Below are positions 18,765 to 27,070 of a stretch of 64,000 nucleotides of DNA, piece after piece. Below the pieces are notes generated by a model, which was not told the origin of the DNA, made no database searches, and worked only from the letters and a program-made list of their open reading frames with translations. Numbering within the stretch: position 1 is the first letter of the stretch; each line of letters starts with the position of its first letter. Both the position numbers and the translations under genes were made by a program. Source of the DNA: Rhodococcus sp. SBT000017 (lineage in GTDB: Bacteria > Actinomycetota > Actinomycetes > Mycobacteriales > Mycobacteriaceae); contig NZ_REFU01000001.1 of NCBI RefSeq assembly GCF_003688915.1, forward strand, positions 558,001 to 622,000, given 5' to 3'.

Positions 18765-20281
18765 GCGAATCTCCTACGTCGTGAGAGCGCCGCGTCGAGC
18801 GGAGTGACTGTAGCGCCGCGTGAGCCCTCCATCGACCGAAACGGGTTGGCGAGGGTCATTCCTTGCTGCCCGGCTGCGTGGCTCAGCACATCGTGAGAGA
18901 CCACGAGTGCCGCGAGTGAGTCCGGTTGATGCTGTCCCACTTGCCAATTCGCCGCCAACTTCTCCAGCTCTGCCAGGGTGCCGACGACGCGGCACGTGCC
19001 GACTTCGAGCGCTTGGACAAGCGCAGACGACCGGGCGACCGAGTCACCGCCGCCGCGCCCCGATCCTCGCGGGGGCCAGCTCGTCACGCGTATGTGCCGG
19101 TCAACCTCGGCTCTGCGCAGCCGGTCGCGGACGACGGCGATGTATGTCTCTCTCGCGCTGAATCCCTCGATCGCGATCTCGGATGCGCCGACTTCGACAG
19201 CCAGGTCGACCGCTGCCCTCGCCCACGCCTCGGAGGTCATCGGCCGCGACCGGTCACGCAGGACCGCGACCACGCCGTCACTATCGACGCACGCGGCGAC
19301 TAAGCCGCACGCGTCACCGCGGCCACTATCGGACGGGTCGACCCCGACGACCGTGAATGCCGGGCTAGCTGGCGGTGTGGACAGACGCCAGGCGTCGAAC
19401 CATTCGCGACGGACCAAGCCGCCCTCGGGCGGAGTTGGTACGCCCTGGTAGAGCGCGTTCCAGGTTCTTTCGCCCGAGGTTCGCCGCGCCGCCGCGTAGT
19501 GATCCGGTGTGTACCCGAGTGCGCTGGTCATCGCGACGCCGCTCTGTTCACGCCCGAGTGCGTCGGGGACACCGCTCGCAGACACGGCGGGGATGTTCGT
19601 TCGGGTCCACACGTCGGGCTCGGCAGATAGCAACTCGCCCGCGAGGTCGGACTCGTGCCACCGCGTCATCACAATCAGAACCGAGCCACCCGGATGCACT
19701 CGGGTCGCGAGCGTGCTCCTGTATTCGTTGATCACTCGTCGGCGGTGGGCTGCCGAGTCGGCCTCGGCGGCATCTTTGACAGGGTCGTCGATTATCAGCA
19801 GGTCTGCACCGAATCCCGTTACGCCGCTGTTGATTCCGGTAGCAAGCAAGCCGCCGTCATGGCCGTCGACCCGCCACCGTCCGACCGCTGTCTTGTCGGG
19901 GGATAGCCGGATGCCGAGCACGGCGGCGTGTTCGTTTATGAGCTGTCGCGCTTCGCGGCTGTGTGCCTGCGCCAGCTCGTCGGAGTACGACACGAGCACG
20001 ATCTGACGGTTGGGATTGTCGGCGAGTGCCCACACCACGGTCCAGACCGCGAGCAGTCGACTCTTTCCCGTCCGAGGCGGCGTGCTCACGATGTCGCGCT
20101 GGTCGGGCTCCATCACCGACCGGCGCGCGACGTCACTCAGCAGAGCGATCGTCGGCGTGACGACGAACCTCGGATCGAGCCGCGCTGCCAACTCGGCCGG
20201 TGTGGACGGCTTGACCTGGTTGCGTCGAGCGGACAGCTCGCGGGCCGCGACCAGTGTCCGCACCGTGACGGCGTCGGTCAC
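18761..20281 (-). CDS. Phage-type terminase large subunit
   Basis: 506 residues. ATPase domain: Walker A-like STPPRTGKS at 66-74, Walker B LLIIDD at 161-166, coupling motif MTRWHESD at 205-212. Nuclease domain: GVDPS with D315, IAIEGFSA with E372, and later acidic residues in GGGDSVARS and QPDSLAALV, the pattern of RNase H-like terminase nucleases. Both halves look intact, so the protein could cut and translocate DNA. GTG start overlaps the preceding 65-residue gene by 4 bp. A full packaging motor subunit with no portal or capsid gene nearby is the main clue that the element uses another phage's virion. Confidence 0.92.
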   Translation of the reverse strand: MTDAVTVRTLVAARELSARRNQVKPSTPAELAARLDPRFVVTPTIALLSDVARRSVMEPDQRDIVSTPPRTGKSRLLAVWTVVWALADNPNRQIVLVSYSDELAQAHSREARQLINEHAAVLGIRLSPDKTAVGRWRVDGHDGGLLATGINSGVTGFGADLLIIDDPVKDAAEADSAAHRRRVINEYRSTLATRVHPGGSVLIVMTRWHESDLAGELLSAEPDVWTRTNIPAVSASGVPDALGREQSGVAMTSALGYTPDHYAAARRTSGERTWNALYQGVPTPPEGGLVRREWFDAWRLSTPPASPAFTVVGVDPSDSGRGDACGLVAACVDSDGVVAVLRDRSRPMTSEAWARAAVDLAVEVGASEIAIEGFSARETYIAVVRDRLRRAEVDRHIRVTSWPPRGSGRGGGDSVARSSALVQALEVGTCRVVGTLAELEKLAANWQVGQHQPDSLAALVVSHDVLSHAAGQQGMTLANPFRSMEGSRGATVTPLDAALSRRRRFA

Positions 20282-20475
20282 TTACCCGCGAGCAGGTCGC
20301 CCGCGGCCGATGACGCGATCGACGAGTTAGATTCGAGCACCTCGGCGAGCTTGACCAGCTTCGTTGCCTGTGCTCGGAGTTGCGCGGCTACCGCTCGGTC
20401 GCGGCCTGCGATCTCGCACAGTTGGCCGGTGCAATCCGTCGTGGTGTCGTCCAGCGCGGGGGTCTGAAAAGGCAT
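20278..20475 (-). CDS. 65-residue protein upstream of the large terminase
   Basis: Starts MPFQTPALDDTTTDCTGQLC at ATG 20,475, with AGGAG seven bases upstream; a GTG one codon earlier is the alternative. A central helix (AVAAQLRAQATKLVKLAEVL) is followed by a Ser/Ala-rich end. The stop overlaps the terminase GTG by 4 bp. Small helical proteins in this position may be terminase cofactors, but nothing recognisable supports that. Confidence 0.55.
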   Translation of the reverse strand: MPFQTPALDDTTTDCTGQLCEIAGRDRAVAAQLRAQATKLVKLAEVLESNSSIASSAAGDLLAGK

Positions 20476-20705
20476 CACTTCGCTCCTCGGAGTCGGTCGA
20501 GCATCTTCTCGGCCGTCGCCGGGGCGAGCGCACCTCGGGTGATCTCACGTCGGAAGAAGCGCTCGCATCGGTGCCAGCTCAGCGCAGCGCGCGCTTCCAC
20601 CACGCGGGGGGTGTCGACCTCGCCTCGGCTCGCGAGAACGGCCAGGGTCGCGCGCCAGCTCTCCATCGTTCGGGACCGCGGGTCGACGGGCTGTGTAGTT
20701 TCCAT
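20475..20705 (-). CDS. 76-residue protein of unknown function
   Basis: Starts METTQPVDPRSRTMESWRAT at ATG 20,705 without a strong ribosome site. Basic and helical (ARAALSWHRCERFFRREITR), ending in LDRLRGAK. Its stop overlaps the next start (TGATG). An upstream extension of the frame to 20,861 overlaps the gene before it and is not favoured. Function unknown. Confidence 0.5.
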   Translation of the reverse strand: METTQPVDPRSRTMESWRATLAVLASRGEVDTPRVVEARAALSWHRCERFFRREITRGALAPATAEKMLDRLRGAK

Positions 20706-20779
20706 GCCCGCACCATAAGTTACGGGCGTGCAGAGTGGCTTGGGCGTCGAGATGAATTGCGCCGCATTAACACTCGGGT

Positions 20780-21196
20780 CTAGCGGATGGACAGCATTGC
20801 CCCCGCGTATGCCAGGACGATTCCGAAAAATAGGAGTATCGGGCCGACCCACGTCTTCCATCGTTTCGGGACTTCGACCTCGGCGAGCAGGTAGGTAACG
20901 ATGTGATGCGTCGCCATCTCGGCCTTGCTCGCCCGGAAGCCGATTTCGACGTTCGGCCTGATCATGGCGGCGTAGATCTCGTCGCCGTTCGCAGCTTCGA
21001 GCGCTTCGCTCTCGGAGTCGTCTTGCAGCTCCCTATGGACCTTCTCGATCATGTTGATGTTCTTGGTGAAACGCCGGGCCGCACCGTGTCGCGTCATCAG
21101 ATCACGGACCACAAGCGCAACGCCTGCCAGCTGCGCTACCAATCCGACCGTCAACACGCAGCGGATGCCCACATTGGAGCTGAGAAAATCGATCAC
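20780..21196 (-). CDS. Two-helix membrane protein of unknown function
   Basis: 138 residues from GTG 21,196 (VIDFLSSNVGIRCVLTVGLV). Two hydrophobic segments, residues 10-31 and 117-136, flank an acidic, helical cytosolic loop of ~85 residues (EKVHRELQDDSESEALEAAN). The topology resembles small membrane effectors that accompany bacterial immune modules, but no domain is recognised. It lies apart from its neighbours (74-97 bp gaps), unlike the tightly packed packaging genes, which suggests cargo with its own regulation. Confidence 0.55.
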   Translation of the reverse strand: MIDFLSSNVGIRCVLTVGLVAQLAGVALVVRDLMTRHGAARRFTKNINMIEKVHRELQDDSESEALEAANGDEIYAAMIRPNVEIGFRASKAEMATHHIVTYLLAEVEVPKRWKTWVGPILLFFGIVLAYAGAMLSIR

Positions 21197-21293
21197 GCGG
21201 CTATCCAAGCACCCGAGGCTCCGCCGAGCTATCTCGATCGCCCTCTGAGCCGGATCTCTACCCAGACTTCCAATCGGGGTTCGGACGGTACCT

Positions 21294-21791
21294 TTATGGC
21301 TTGTACTTCCAACCGTTCTTCTGTGCCCGAGCAACAAGGGTTTTGGCGACCAGCGTGTAGGCACCCTTGTCGGACGGCGGCAGCTCGTTGTAGTCAATGT
21401 GGCCGTGGTCGTCGGGACGAGAGCTGTTCATTGAGTCGTCCCATACGGTCAGGGGCTGTCGACTCGAATCGCCGCTCGGGGATTTGATCTCGACCGATTC
21501 GACCTCACTCAAGTCGAGTCCGAGAACTCCAACAGGAGCGATGTACGGCCTACCGTTGTCCTCGCAGCGGCGTCTGACTGCGTCGGCCCGATCGCGATAT
21601 GCCTGCTCAGCCGATGTCGCCGCGCCGCGAGCAATGGACAGCCGATTCGAGTCTCTTTTGTCGGCTGTGCTGAGTTTGAACGCCTCGAAATTGACTACGT
21701 CTGCGGTCACCCATTGATGGATGATCGGTCGAAGCAACTGCGCGGAAGGGTCGGTCATTCGCTCGCGACGGAACTCAGGATCCTCGGTCAT
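21294..21791 (-). CDS. 165-residue protein of unknown function, coupled to the 386-residue gene
   Basis: Starts MTEDPEFRRERMTDPSAQLL at ATG 21,791, overlapping the upstream stop by 4 bp (ATGA). A helical N-terminal half (AATSAEQAYRDRADAVRRRC) precedes a beta-rich middle (GVLGLDLSEVESVEIKSPSG) and a C-terminal helix. Soluble, no recognised domain. The coupling makes it the partner of the larger protein upstream. Confidence 0.6.
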   Translation of the reverse strand: MTEDPEFRRERMTDPSAQLLRPIIHQWVTADVVNFEAFKLSTADKRDSNRLSIARGAATSAEQAYRDRADAVRRRCEDNGRPYIAPVGVLGLDLSEVESVEIKSPSGDSSRQPLTVWDDSMNSSRPDDHGHIDYNELPPSDKGAYTLVAKTLVARAQKNGWKYKP

Positions 21792-22948
21792 TTCTTTCCG
21801 TCCGCTGACAACCACGAGTCCAAGGCATCGGTCAACTCGGACACCTCGGCAGGAATCGTTTCGTCATTGAATGTGCCCGCATCGGTGTCCGCGGTGTGGA
21901 CGTATATTGCTCCGTCTGGCTCGACCTCGATCGAGAGCTGGTTCTCATTCCCGGACCAGTAAAAACGAATCCCGCCCTCTTCCGTCGGGAAGACGGTGCT
22001 TGTGAGGTTTCCGAGAGCGAGCATTGATTCGATCACCATTTGGCCTCGCTGGATTACAGAGTCGGAAATTGGTTCTCCTGCCTCACCGTCCATCCAACCT
22101 TCGTCAAGGTCGGCGAGCGCCGTTAGTGCTTCGCGAGCGAGTCGCGCGTCCTCGGTAACGTTCACGACAGCGAGCGTGGTGACTGAAGCTAGTTTGGTCA
22201 GGCGACCATCTGCGTTGAAGTCGCCGATGCCCTCGGCGTGACACTTGAACAGCTGCTGTGCCGGGTCGATGCTGACCGAAACCTCAGTGCCGTAGTAGGG
22301 GACTGCTACATCTCTTTTGTGTTCACGGTCGCGCACGATCAGTCGGCCGGACATGACGTGGAAGTCGACGACTCGACCCTCTACGACGACGGCGCGTTTG
22401 GTTTCGACGTCGAGACCCTCGATTGCGGTGGTCCGCGTCGACGGGGTGTAGCGGGAGACCGACTCCCAATCGACGCGGTTAGTGGCAGCAACTTGGATCG
22501 TGTCGCCGCGGTCCATCGTTTGCCCGAGCTTCTTGACTTTGTTCGCTTCAATGCGCCTAATGTCGGCCGGGATCTGGCCCTCACCGGACAGGGCGTATTC
22601 GATAAATGCCTCGACCGTAAGCAGGGCGCGACTGTAATCCTGTTTGAGTTCATCCTCGGCGAACAGATCAGCGAGGCCGGGGTCAAGGTCATATTCGAGC
22701 AACGGCACAGCGGAACCGTCACCGATCTTCTCGACGAGTCGTAGCGCGATTCTGTCGTCGTAATTATTAGGAATGCGTTTGCTGTTTGGGTGGCGATCGC
22801 GCCAATACAGCCTCACGAGTGATCGGAGGATGTCCTCAAGGGCTGCGACCTCGACCAATGACTCGGCGGGCATGCCTTTCGCGTGGAACCGCGAGCCGCT
22901 GAGGCGCATCGCCGCTATGACGCGGGATTGCTCGGAGTCGTGGGTCAC
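21788..22948 (-). CDS. 386-residue protein of unknown function (possible cargo)
   Basis: GTG 22,948 starts VTHDSEQSRVIAAMRLSGSR. Residues ~25-140 look like a helical domain (EVAALEDILRSLVRLYWRDR; then DYSRALLTVEAFIEYAL), residues ~165-240 a beta-rich region (VVVEGRVVDFHVMSGRLIVR), and the C-terminal ~120 residues are acidic. A -10-like TAGCCT lies seven bases before the GTG, hinting at a leaderless transcript of its own. Codon use seems less GC-biased than the terminase genes by eye. No family recognised; the independent promoter and placement between resolvase and terminase suit an accessory (for example defence) pair with the 165-residue protein. Confidence 0.6.
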   Translation of the reverse strand: MTHDSEQSRVIAAMRLSGSRFHAKGMPAESLVEVAALEDILRSLVRLYWRDRHPNSKRIPNNYDDRIALRLVEKIGDGSAVPLLEYDLDPGLADLFAEDELKQDYSRALLTVEAFIEYALSGEGQIPADIRRIEANKVKKLGQTMDRGDTIQVAATNRVDWESVSRYTPSTRTTAIEGLDVETKRAVVVEGRVVDFHVMSGRLIVRDREHKRDVAVPYYGTEVSVSIDPAQQLFKCHAEGIGDFNADGRLTKLASVTTLAVVNVTEDARLAREALTALADLDEGWMDGEAGEPISDSVIQRGQMVIESMLALGNLTSTVFPTEEGGIRFYWSGNENQLSIEVEPDGAIYVHTADTDAGTFNDETIPAEVSELTDALDSWLSADGKK

Positions 22949-22980
22949 AGACGCGAGGCTATCTGAACGTCCCAGACTTA

Positions 22981-23700
22981 CTACACGGAACCCATGGCGG
23001 TAGCCGTGCCATCCATTCGATTGACTGACGCGCGCTTGTGGATCCGAGAGACGGTGTTTGGGAACCATCGCGAGCCGCCTTGGCCGGTCGGCGTCCCGTC
23101 GTCGTTGAGTCCGTCGGCAATGCGTTGCCAGGTCGCGCCGCCTGCGCGCTCGGCTGTGATCCGATCGACGACGGTCAGCGGAACGGACAGCGGTCGGCCC
23201 AGCCGGACGCCTTGTGCTTTCCTGACGGCAAGCGCGGCCTTGGTCCGGTCGCTGATGAGCGATCGCTCCAGCTCGGCTACGCCGCCCATAATCGCCGTCG
23301 TGAATCGACCCGCTGCCGTGCTGGTGTCGATGGTCTGGTCGACGGCGACCACGACGCCGCCTGCGCGCTCGACGCGGTCGATGACGTCGAGCAGTGCTCG
23401 CAGGTTGCGAGCGAGGCGATCGGACTTGGCGACCACGAGTATCGCGGCGGTGCCGGACTCGATCGCCTCGATTGCGCCCACGAGACCCGGCCGCGCGTCG
23501 ACTGCCTTGGACCCCGACACGCCCTCGTCGGCGAACGTCTCGACGAGAGTCCAGCCGCGCCTCTCGATCTCGCCCGAGACAGCCGACCGCTGCGCATCGA
23601 GACCAGCGCCGGACGTTGCTTGCTCGTCGGTGCTGACACGCAGATAAGTGACGACGGTGCCGACGTCCGCTTTGCGGCGACGAGTGCGAGGCGTGGTCAT
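22981..23700 (-). CDS. Small serine recombinase (resolvase/invertase family)
   Basis: 239 residues. Resolvase domain with the catalytic Ser23 in TYLRVSTDEQ, FADEGVSGSKAVDARPG, the conserved VVAKSDRLARNL (arginines at 95 and 98) and the long E-helix region (GVAELERSLISDRTKAALAV). A helix-turn-helix of the HTH_7 kind follows (ITAERAGGATWQRIADGLND). It lacks the large C-terminal domain of serine integrases, so it should act as a resolvase or invertase. An imperfect 24-bp dyad with a 2-bp centre lies 12 bp upstream of the start. The element also has a tyrosine integrase, so this enzyme probably resolves multimers or inverts DNA. Confidence 0.92.
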   Translation of the reverse strand: MTTPRTRRRKADVGTVVTYLRVSTDEQATSGAGLDAQRSAVSGEIERRGWTLVETFADEGVSGSKAVDARPGLVGAIEAIESGTAAILVVAKSDRLARNLRALLDVIDRVERAGGVVVAVDQTIDTSTAAGRFTTAIMGGVAELERSLISDRTKAALAVRKAQGVRLGRPLSVPLTVVDRITAERAGGATWQRIADGLNDDGTPTGQGGSRWFPNTVSRIHKRASVNRMDGTATAMGSV

Positions 23701-23712
23701 ACTGTCATCCTA

Positions 23713-23736
23713 TAACGCAAACGACCGTTTGGGTTA
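23713..23736. promoter_or_regulatory. Putative resolvase crossover site
   Basis: Imperfect dyad of 11-bp arms (TAACGCAAACG / CGTTTGGGTTA, one mismatch) around a central AC dinucleotide, immediately upstream of the resolvase gene. Serine recombinases cut two-base-staggered sites of this geometry. It also overlaps the stop codon of the 54-residue gene and could serve as the resolvase operator. Confidence 0.5.
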
Positions 23737-23898
23737 AAGAAACGTGGGATCAACTCCAGCGATGGTCTCCAGTGCCAACGCCGCGCCCTCGATCCGAGCC
23801 CGGTCGTCGCCGCTCGCCTCGATCTCGTCGGCGTCTATCGCGGCGAGGACTCGACGTAGCCGAGATGCCGTGTCAGCGAGGATCTCCGGGTCGGTCAC
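23734..23898 (-). CDS. 54-residue acidic protein of unknown function
   Basis: GTG 23,898 starts VTDPEILADTASRLRRVLAA and the protein ends GVDPTFL. Short, acidic, helical. Its start overlaps the stop of the 92-residue gene by 4 bp (GTGA), indicating translational coupling. It ends inside the resolvase dyad. No function assigned. Confidence 0.55.
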   Translation of the reverse strand: MTDPEILADTASRLRRVLAAIDADEIEASGDDRARIEGAALALETIAGVDPTFL

Positions 23899-24173
23899 GG
23901 CGTCGAGCTTGCTGGTGTCTGGTCGGCACGGCGACGGGCGACAGCGAGCCACTCGGACATCTCGTCGGGCGGCAGACCGTCGAGTGCGAGCACCTGCCGA
24001 GCGACCTCGACGTGCAGCGACCACAGTGGGTCGTCGGGGCCACGCACGACGCCGAACAGCGCGCGGCATTTCTCGGCGGCTACTCGGTCGAGATCGGCGG
24101 TCGCGATGCGTCCACCGTCAATGTCCTCGGCGACCGACAGCGCGGCCACGATCGCATCTCGCTTGGCGGTCAT
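23895..24173 (-). CDS. 92-residue protein of unknown function
   Basis: ATG 24,173 (MTAKRDAIVAALSVAEDIDG); helical, with a central segment DPLWSLHVEVARQVLALDGL followed by PPDEMSEWLAVARRRA. The start overlaps the stop of the small-terminase-like gene by 4 bp. It may be an accessory packaging or regulatory protein; no family recognised. Confidence 0.6.
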   Translation of the reverse strand: MTAKRDAIVAALSVAEDIDGGRIATADLDRVAAEKCRALFGVVRGPDDPLWSLHVEVARQVLALDGLPPDEMSEWLAVARRRADQTPASSTP

Positions 24174-24622
24174 TCGACGATCTCTCCCTCGATGGTGCCG
24201 TCGATCTCCAGCAGTCGCTTTCGGGCGTCCGCGAGGATCGTGGTTGTGGATGGCTGGACAGTAACGGTGTGGTCGACGTTCACCTTGCCGAGTCCGTGGA
24301 TGAACGCACGATGCTTTGCAATCCGATCACGTGCTTTGTCGACGGTGTCACGGCCACCGACGTCGTCAGCGGGTACTTCCGCCGCCGCTGCCATGATGTA
24401 GCGCTCGCGCTGCTGCAACTTCAATTCCTCCATTGCGAGCAAGTGGCCGACGTCGTTTCCCTCTGCCATGCGATCGACGTACTGACGCACCGACGCAGCC
24501 GCCGAGGAGGGGGACCGGTAGCCGAGCTGATCGGCGACGTGCTGCCACGTCGCGCCCGAGTTGCGTAGGTCGATCGCTTTACCGACGCGGTCCAACGTCG
24601 CTGCGCGTGGTCGGTTCGTCAT
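24170..24622 (-). CDS. Small-terminase-like DNA-binding protein
   Basis: 150 residues from ATG 24,622, with a strong GGAGG six bases upstream. The N-terminal ~45 residues form an HTH (AIDLRNSGATWQHVADQLGY followed by SAAASVRQYVDR) of the Terminase_5/HTH kind. The middle is a helical oligomerisation-like region (AMEELKLQQRERYIMAAAAE) and the C-terminus KRLLEIDGTIEGEIVE is acidic. This layout (HTH, helical core, acidic tail) is that of phage small terminase subunits, which recognise the pac/cos site. It opens the packaging operon just after the structured gap that may contain that site. Confidence 0.7.
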   Translation of the reverse strand: MTNRPRAATLDRVGKAIDLRNSGATWQHVADQLGYRSPSSAAASVRQYVDRMAEGNDVGHLLAMEELKLQQRERYIMAAAAEVPADDVGGRDTVDKARDRIAKHRAFIHGLGKVNVDHTVTVQPSTTTILADARKRLLEIDGTIEGEIVE

Positions 24623-25178
24623 CGATGGCCTCCATTCTCGGTACGACGCACTTGGTTGTATTTGGTTATTAGACAGGGCGAGGGTGCAGATGTTCGGGGC
24701 TCGCCGCAGGTCAGCGGCAATCGTCCTGGCCGCTGACCGGTCTATCGAGTGACCATGCCATCCTCGGAGCTTCGCTCGTCGCTGTGGCGGTGTGGGGGTG
24801 TGGCGACGCTGCCACGGCTGAAACCACTGGTCACGGGCGGTGTGGCGGTGTGGCGCTGTGGCGGTAGTGTGTGTTTTTCTCTCTGGCATTCAGTAAACGC
24901 GTGTATATACGGGAATTAAATTAATACACGTATATAAGTGTATTGTCTTGTGTTGCAATCACTTTCAATCGGAGCGGAAAAGACACACCCCCCCGCCACA
25001 CCGCCACACCGCCACAGCGGCGCTCACCAGGACGTTTGTCCGCCACGGCCACCATGGGGTACCGCCACAACCGTTCTGACCTGGTCTTTCATGGGCCACA
25101 GCCCGCGTAAGCAGGGAAAACCAGAGACGCCGCAGCGGTGTGTACCGTCGCGGCGTCTCTTGTGGTCGAGCTGTGTGG
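24623..25178. other. 556-bp non-coding gap: putative origin/packaging/promoter region
   Basis: The largest gene-free stretch in the element. It contains an AT-rich core (about 24,895-24,975) with near-inverted GTGTATATACG (24,901-24,911) and CGTATATAAG (24,929-24,938) around AATTAAATTAAT. The core is flanked by long GC-rich arms made of repeated GGCGGTGTGGCGGTGTGG (24,836-24,879) and its inverted copy CCGCCACACCGCCACACC (24,979-25,022). A third copy of the motif occurs at 24,781-24,805. Repeated motifs around an AT-rich core, next to the replication-protein gene, suggest an origin; being just upstream of the small terminase it might also be a packaging site. Confidence 0.55.
25123..25160 (-). 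terminator. Terminator after the replication-protein gene
   Basis: Perfect 11-bp inverted repeat (AGAGACGCCGC / GCGGCGTCTCT) with a nested GGT/ACC stem in its loop, 18 bp beyond the stop; on the minus strand it is followed by GGTTTTCCC. Confidence 0.65.
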
Positions 25179-26978
25179 TCAGCGTGTAGCCCGGAACTCG
25201 TCTCGGGTGCGGCCTTTTTGGTACTCGTACCGCCGTCGTTCGATCTGCCCGCGTTCGGCGAGCAAACACAACGCGGGCTCGATCGAGCGGCGTCGACTCG
25301 ACGTGACCCCGGACACCAGCGAGCGGTGCGGAGTCCATTCGTCCCCGCGATCGGCCAGGATGCTGAGGAACTTCTCTGCGAGTTCATGGTCGGCGACCGA
25401 GGTTCGGGTCGCGTCGGCGGCTGCCGATCGGTGCCCGTCCAGCCGGCCCTGTGCAGCTGCGTCGGCGGCTGCTGCGTCACCCGAGGCGGCGGCTACCTCG
25501 GCGACCACCGCCTCGGACACCGACACAATCGACCCGGCGCGCTGCCAGTCCTCCAGGTCGACGCTGGTGCGTCCGTGCAGAACCGCCAACGCTGCGGCTG
25601 CCTTGAGTCGCGCGAGCAGCCTGTGACCCGCGAGGGGATCGGAGGTGCGGCCAAACACGTCCTCGTCCTTCGCGTCATTCACAGCGATGATCTCGCGCCG
25701 GATCTGTTCGGCAACATCCATGTGTACGAGCGGCCGGTCGACGTCGTCCGGGTCGAGCGGGTCTACGGTCACCCCGAATTGCGGTATGTCGAGTGAGATC
25801 GGCTGCGGTTCGTCGACAGGGGGTCGCCGTCGGCCCTCGCGCACCGGAAACCACAGGAACCGCTGTGTGAGACCGTCGCGCACTGCCTTTTCGCCGAGCA
25901 GGCTCGATCCGTTGCCCGGTTGAACGCCTGCCGTCAATCCGAGTCGGTAGCTGTGCGCGGGCAGGATCACGCGGTGCTCGATGGTGGCGTTGGTGAAACC
26001 GATCTCTTGGCCCATTGCGGCTTTGAGTAGCTCGGTGACCAACGTCTGTCCGCGGCGGTCGGCCAGCGCGTCGAAAGCACCGATGTCGCGCACCGTGAAC
26101 AATGCCGAGCGACAATGGAACTCCGTTTTCGCCCTGCCGGTCTCCGTGTCTTTGTGGGCGGCTGCGAACGTACGATTCAGCCCCTCGCCAGTTCCGACGG
26201 GGAACGGGTCCCAGTATGTAGGCGCGCCACTCACGCGGGCGTCGATCACTGCCGACGCAGCGGCGTCGGATAGGTCCTTACCGCCGCCCGAGACACCTGC
26301 GACGGCGAGTAACAGATTCAGTGACACAGGCCCGCCGATGATGGGCGGCAGTGTCACTCGGTGGGGTACGCCGAGAACAGCGCGCACCAGAGCGCCGCCG
26401 AGCGTCGCCCATGCTCCAGCTCCCCGCGCTCGGGCAAATTGATGAATCGCGGCCAGCTCGGGGGATGAGTCGAACAAGTCCGCGTGCCCGTCGAGCACCC
26501 CGCGCAGCCCGGTTGTCGGTTTCGGGGCCGTCCTGTCTGCCATCGGTGAATAGTCCGTGTTGAGTCGGCGTCGTGCCTCGGTCTCGGCTCGGCGCTCGGC
26601 GACGATCGCATGCGGGTCACGTTCTCCGGTGTCCGACGCCCACGCGGCGACGTCCGCGCGGGTAATGACAGGGGCGACGACAACCTGCACTGACTCGACC
26701 GGTACTGCCAGCAAGTCTTCGAGATTCTCGGATTCGTGGACTTCGTCTACCTCGCGGTGATGCCACCGAATGATGCTGCGCGCGATTTCCGGGCCGAGTG
26801 TCTCGACGATGTCGGCCGAAGCCTTCACCCCGAGGACCTCGGCGAGGTGGTGGCCCGAGACGAACTCGGCTGCGGTGGATGCCACCTCGGCGGTATTCTG
26901 GTTGTCGGTGTCGATCGTGGGTTGGTCGGTCGCAGGCCCGGAGTCGCTCGCTCCGGGCCTGTTTGCTGTCTGAGTCAT
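25179..26978 (-). CDS. P-loop replication protein, DUF3987-like
   Basis: 599 residues from ATG 26,978, with AAGGA ten bases upstream; an ATG at 27,059 would add 27 residues of coding-poor sequence. Walker A-like AGVSGGGKD at 227-235 after a conserved GGALVRAVLGVPHRVTLPP segment, and KAAMGQEIGFTN, AHSYRLGLTAGVQPG and GLTQRFLWFPVREG further on, are typical of the DUF3987/YfjI helicase-primase-like proteins of phages and satellites. The last ~80 residues look like a winged helix (RGDEWTPHRSLVSGVTSSRR). Probably initiates or drives replication of the excised element. It follows the excisionase and faces the structured non-coding gap. Confidence 0.8.
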   Translation of the reverse strand: MTQTANRPGASDSGPATDQPTIDTDNQNTAEVASTAAEFVSGHHLAEVLGVKASADIVETLGPEIARSIIRWHHREVDEVHESENLEDLLAVPVESVQVVVAPVITRADVAAWASDTGERDPHAIVAERRAETEARRRLNTDYSPMADRTAPKPTTGLRGVLDGHADLFDSSPELAAIHQFARARGAGAWATLGGALVRAVLGVPHRVTLPPIIGGPVSLNLLLAVAGVSGGGKDLSDAAASAVIDARVSGAPTYWDPFPVGTGEGLNRTFAAAHKDTETGRAKTEFHCRSALFTVRDIGAFDALADRRGQTLVTELLKAAMGQEIGFTNATIEHRVILPAHSYRLGLTAGVQPGNGSSLLGEKAVRDGLTQRFLWFPVREGRRRPPVDEPQPISLDIPQFGVTVDPLDPDDVDRPLVHMDVAEQIRREIIAVNDAKDEDVFGRTSDPLAGHRLLARLKAAAALAVLHGRTSVDLEDWQRAGSIVSVSEAVVAEVAAASGDAAAADAAAQGRLDGHRSAAADATRTSVADHELAEKFLSILADRGDEWTPHRSLVSGVTSSRRRSIEPALCLLAERGQIERRRYEYQKGRTRDEFRATR

Positions 26979-27070
26979 TGCGTGTGGGTCCTTCGGTAGA
27001 CGTAACAGGTCACCGTGGATGAGTGATGATGCGTCGAAATGACTGTCTGAGTTGCCCATTGGGCGTTTCG

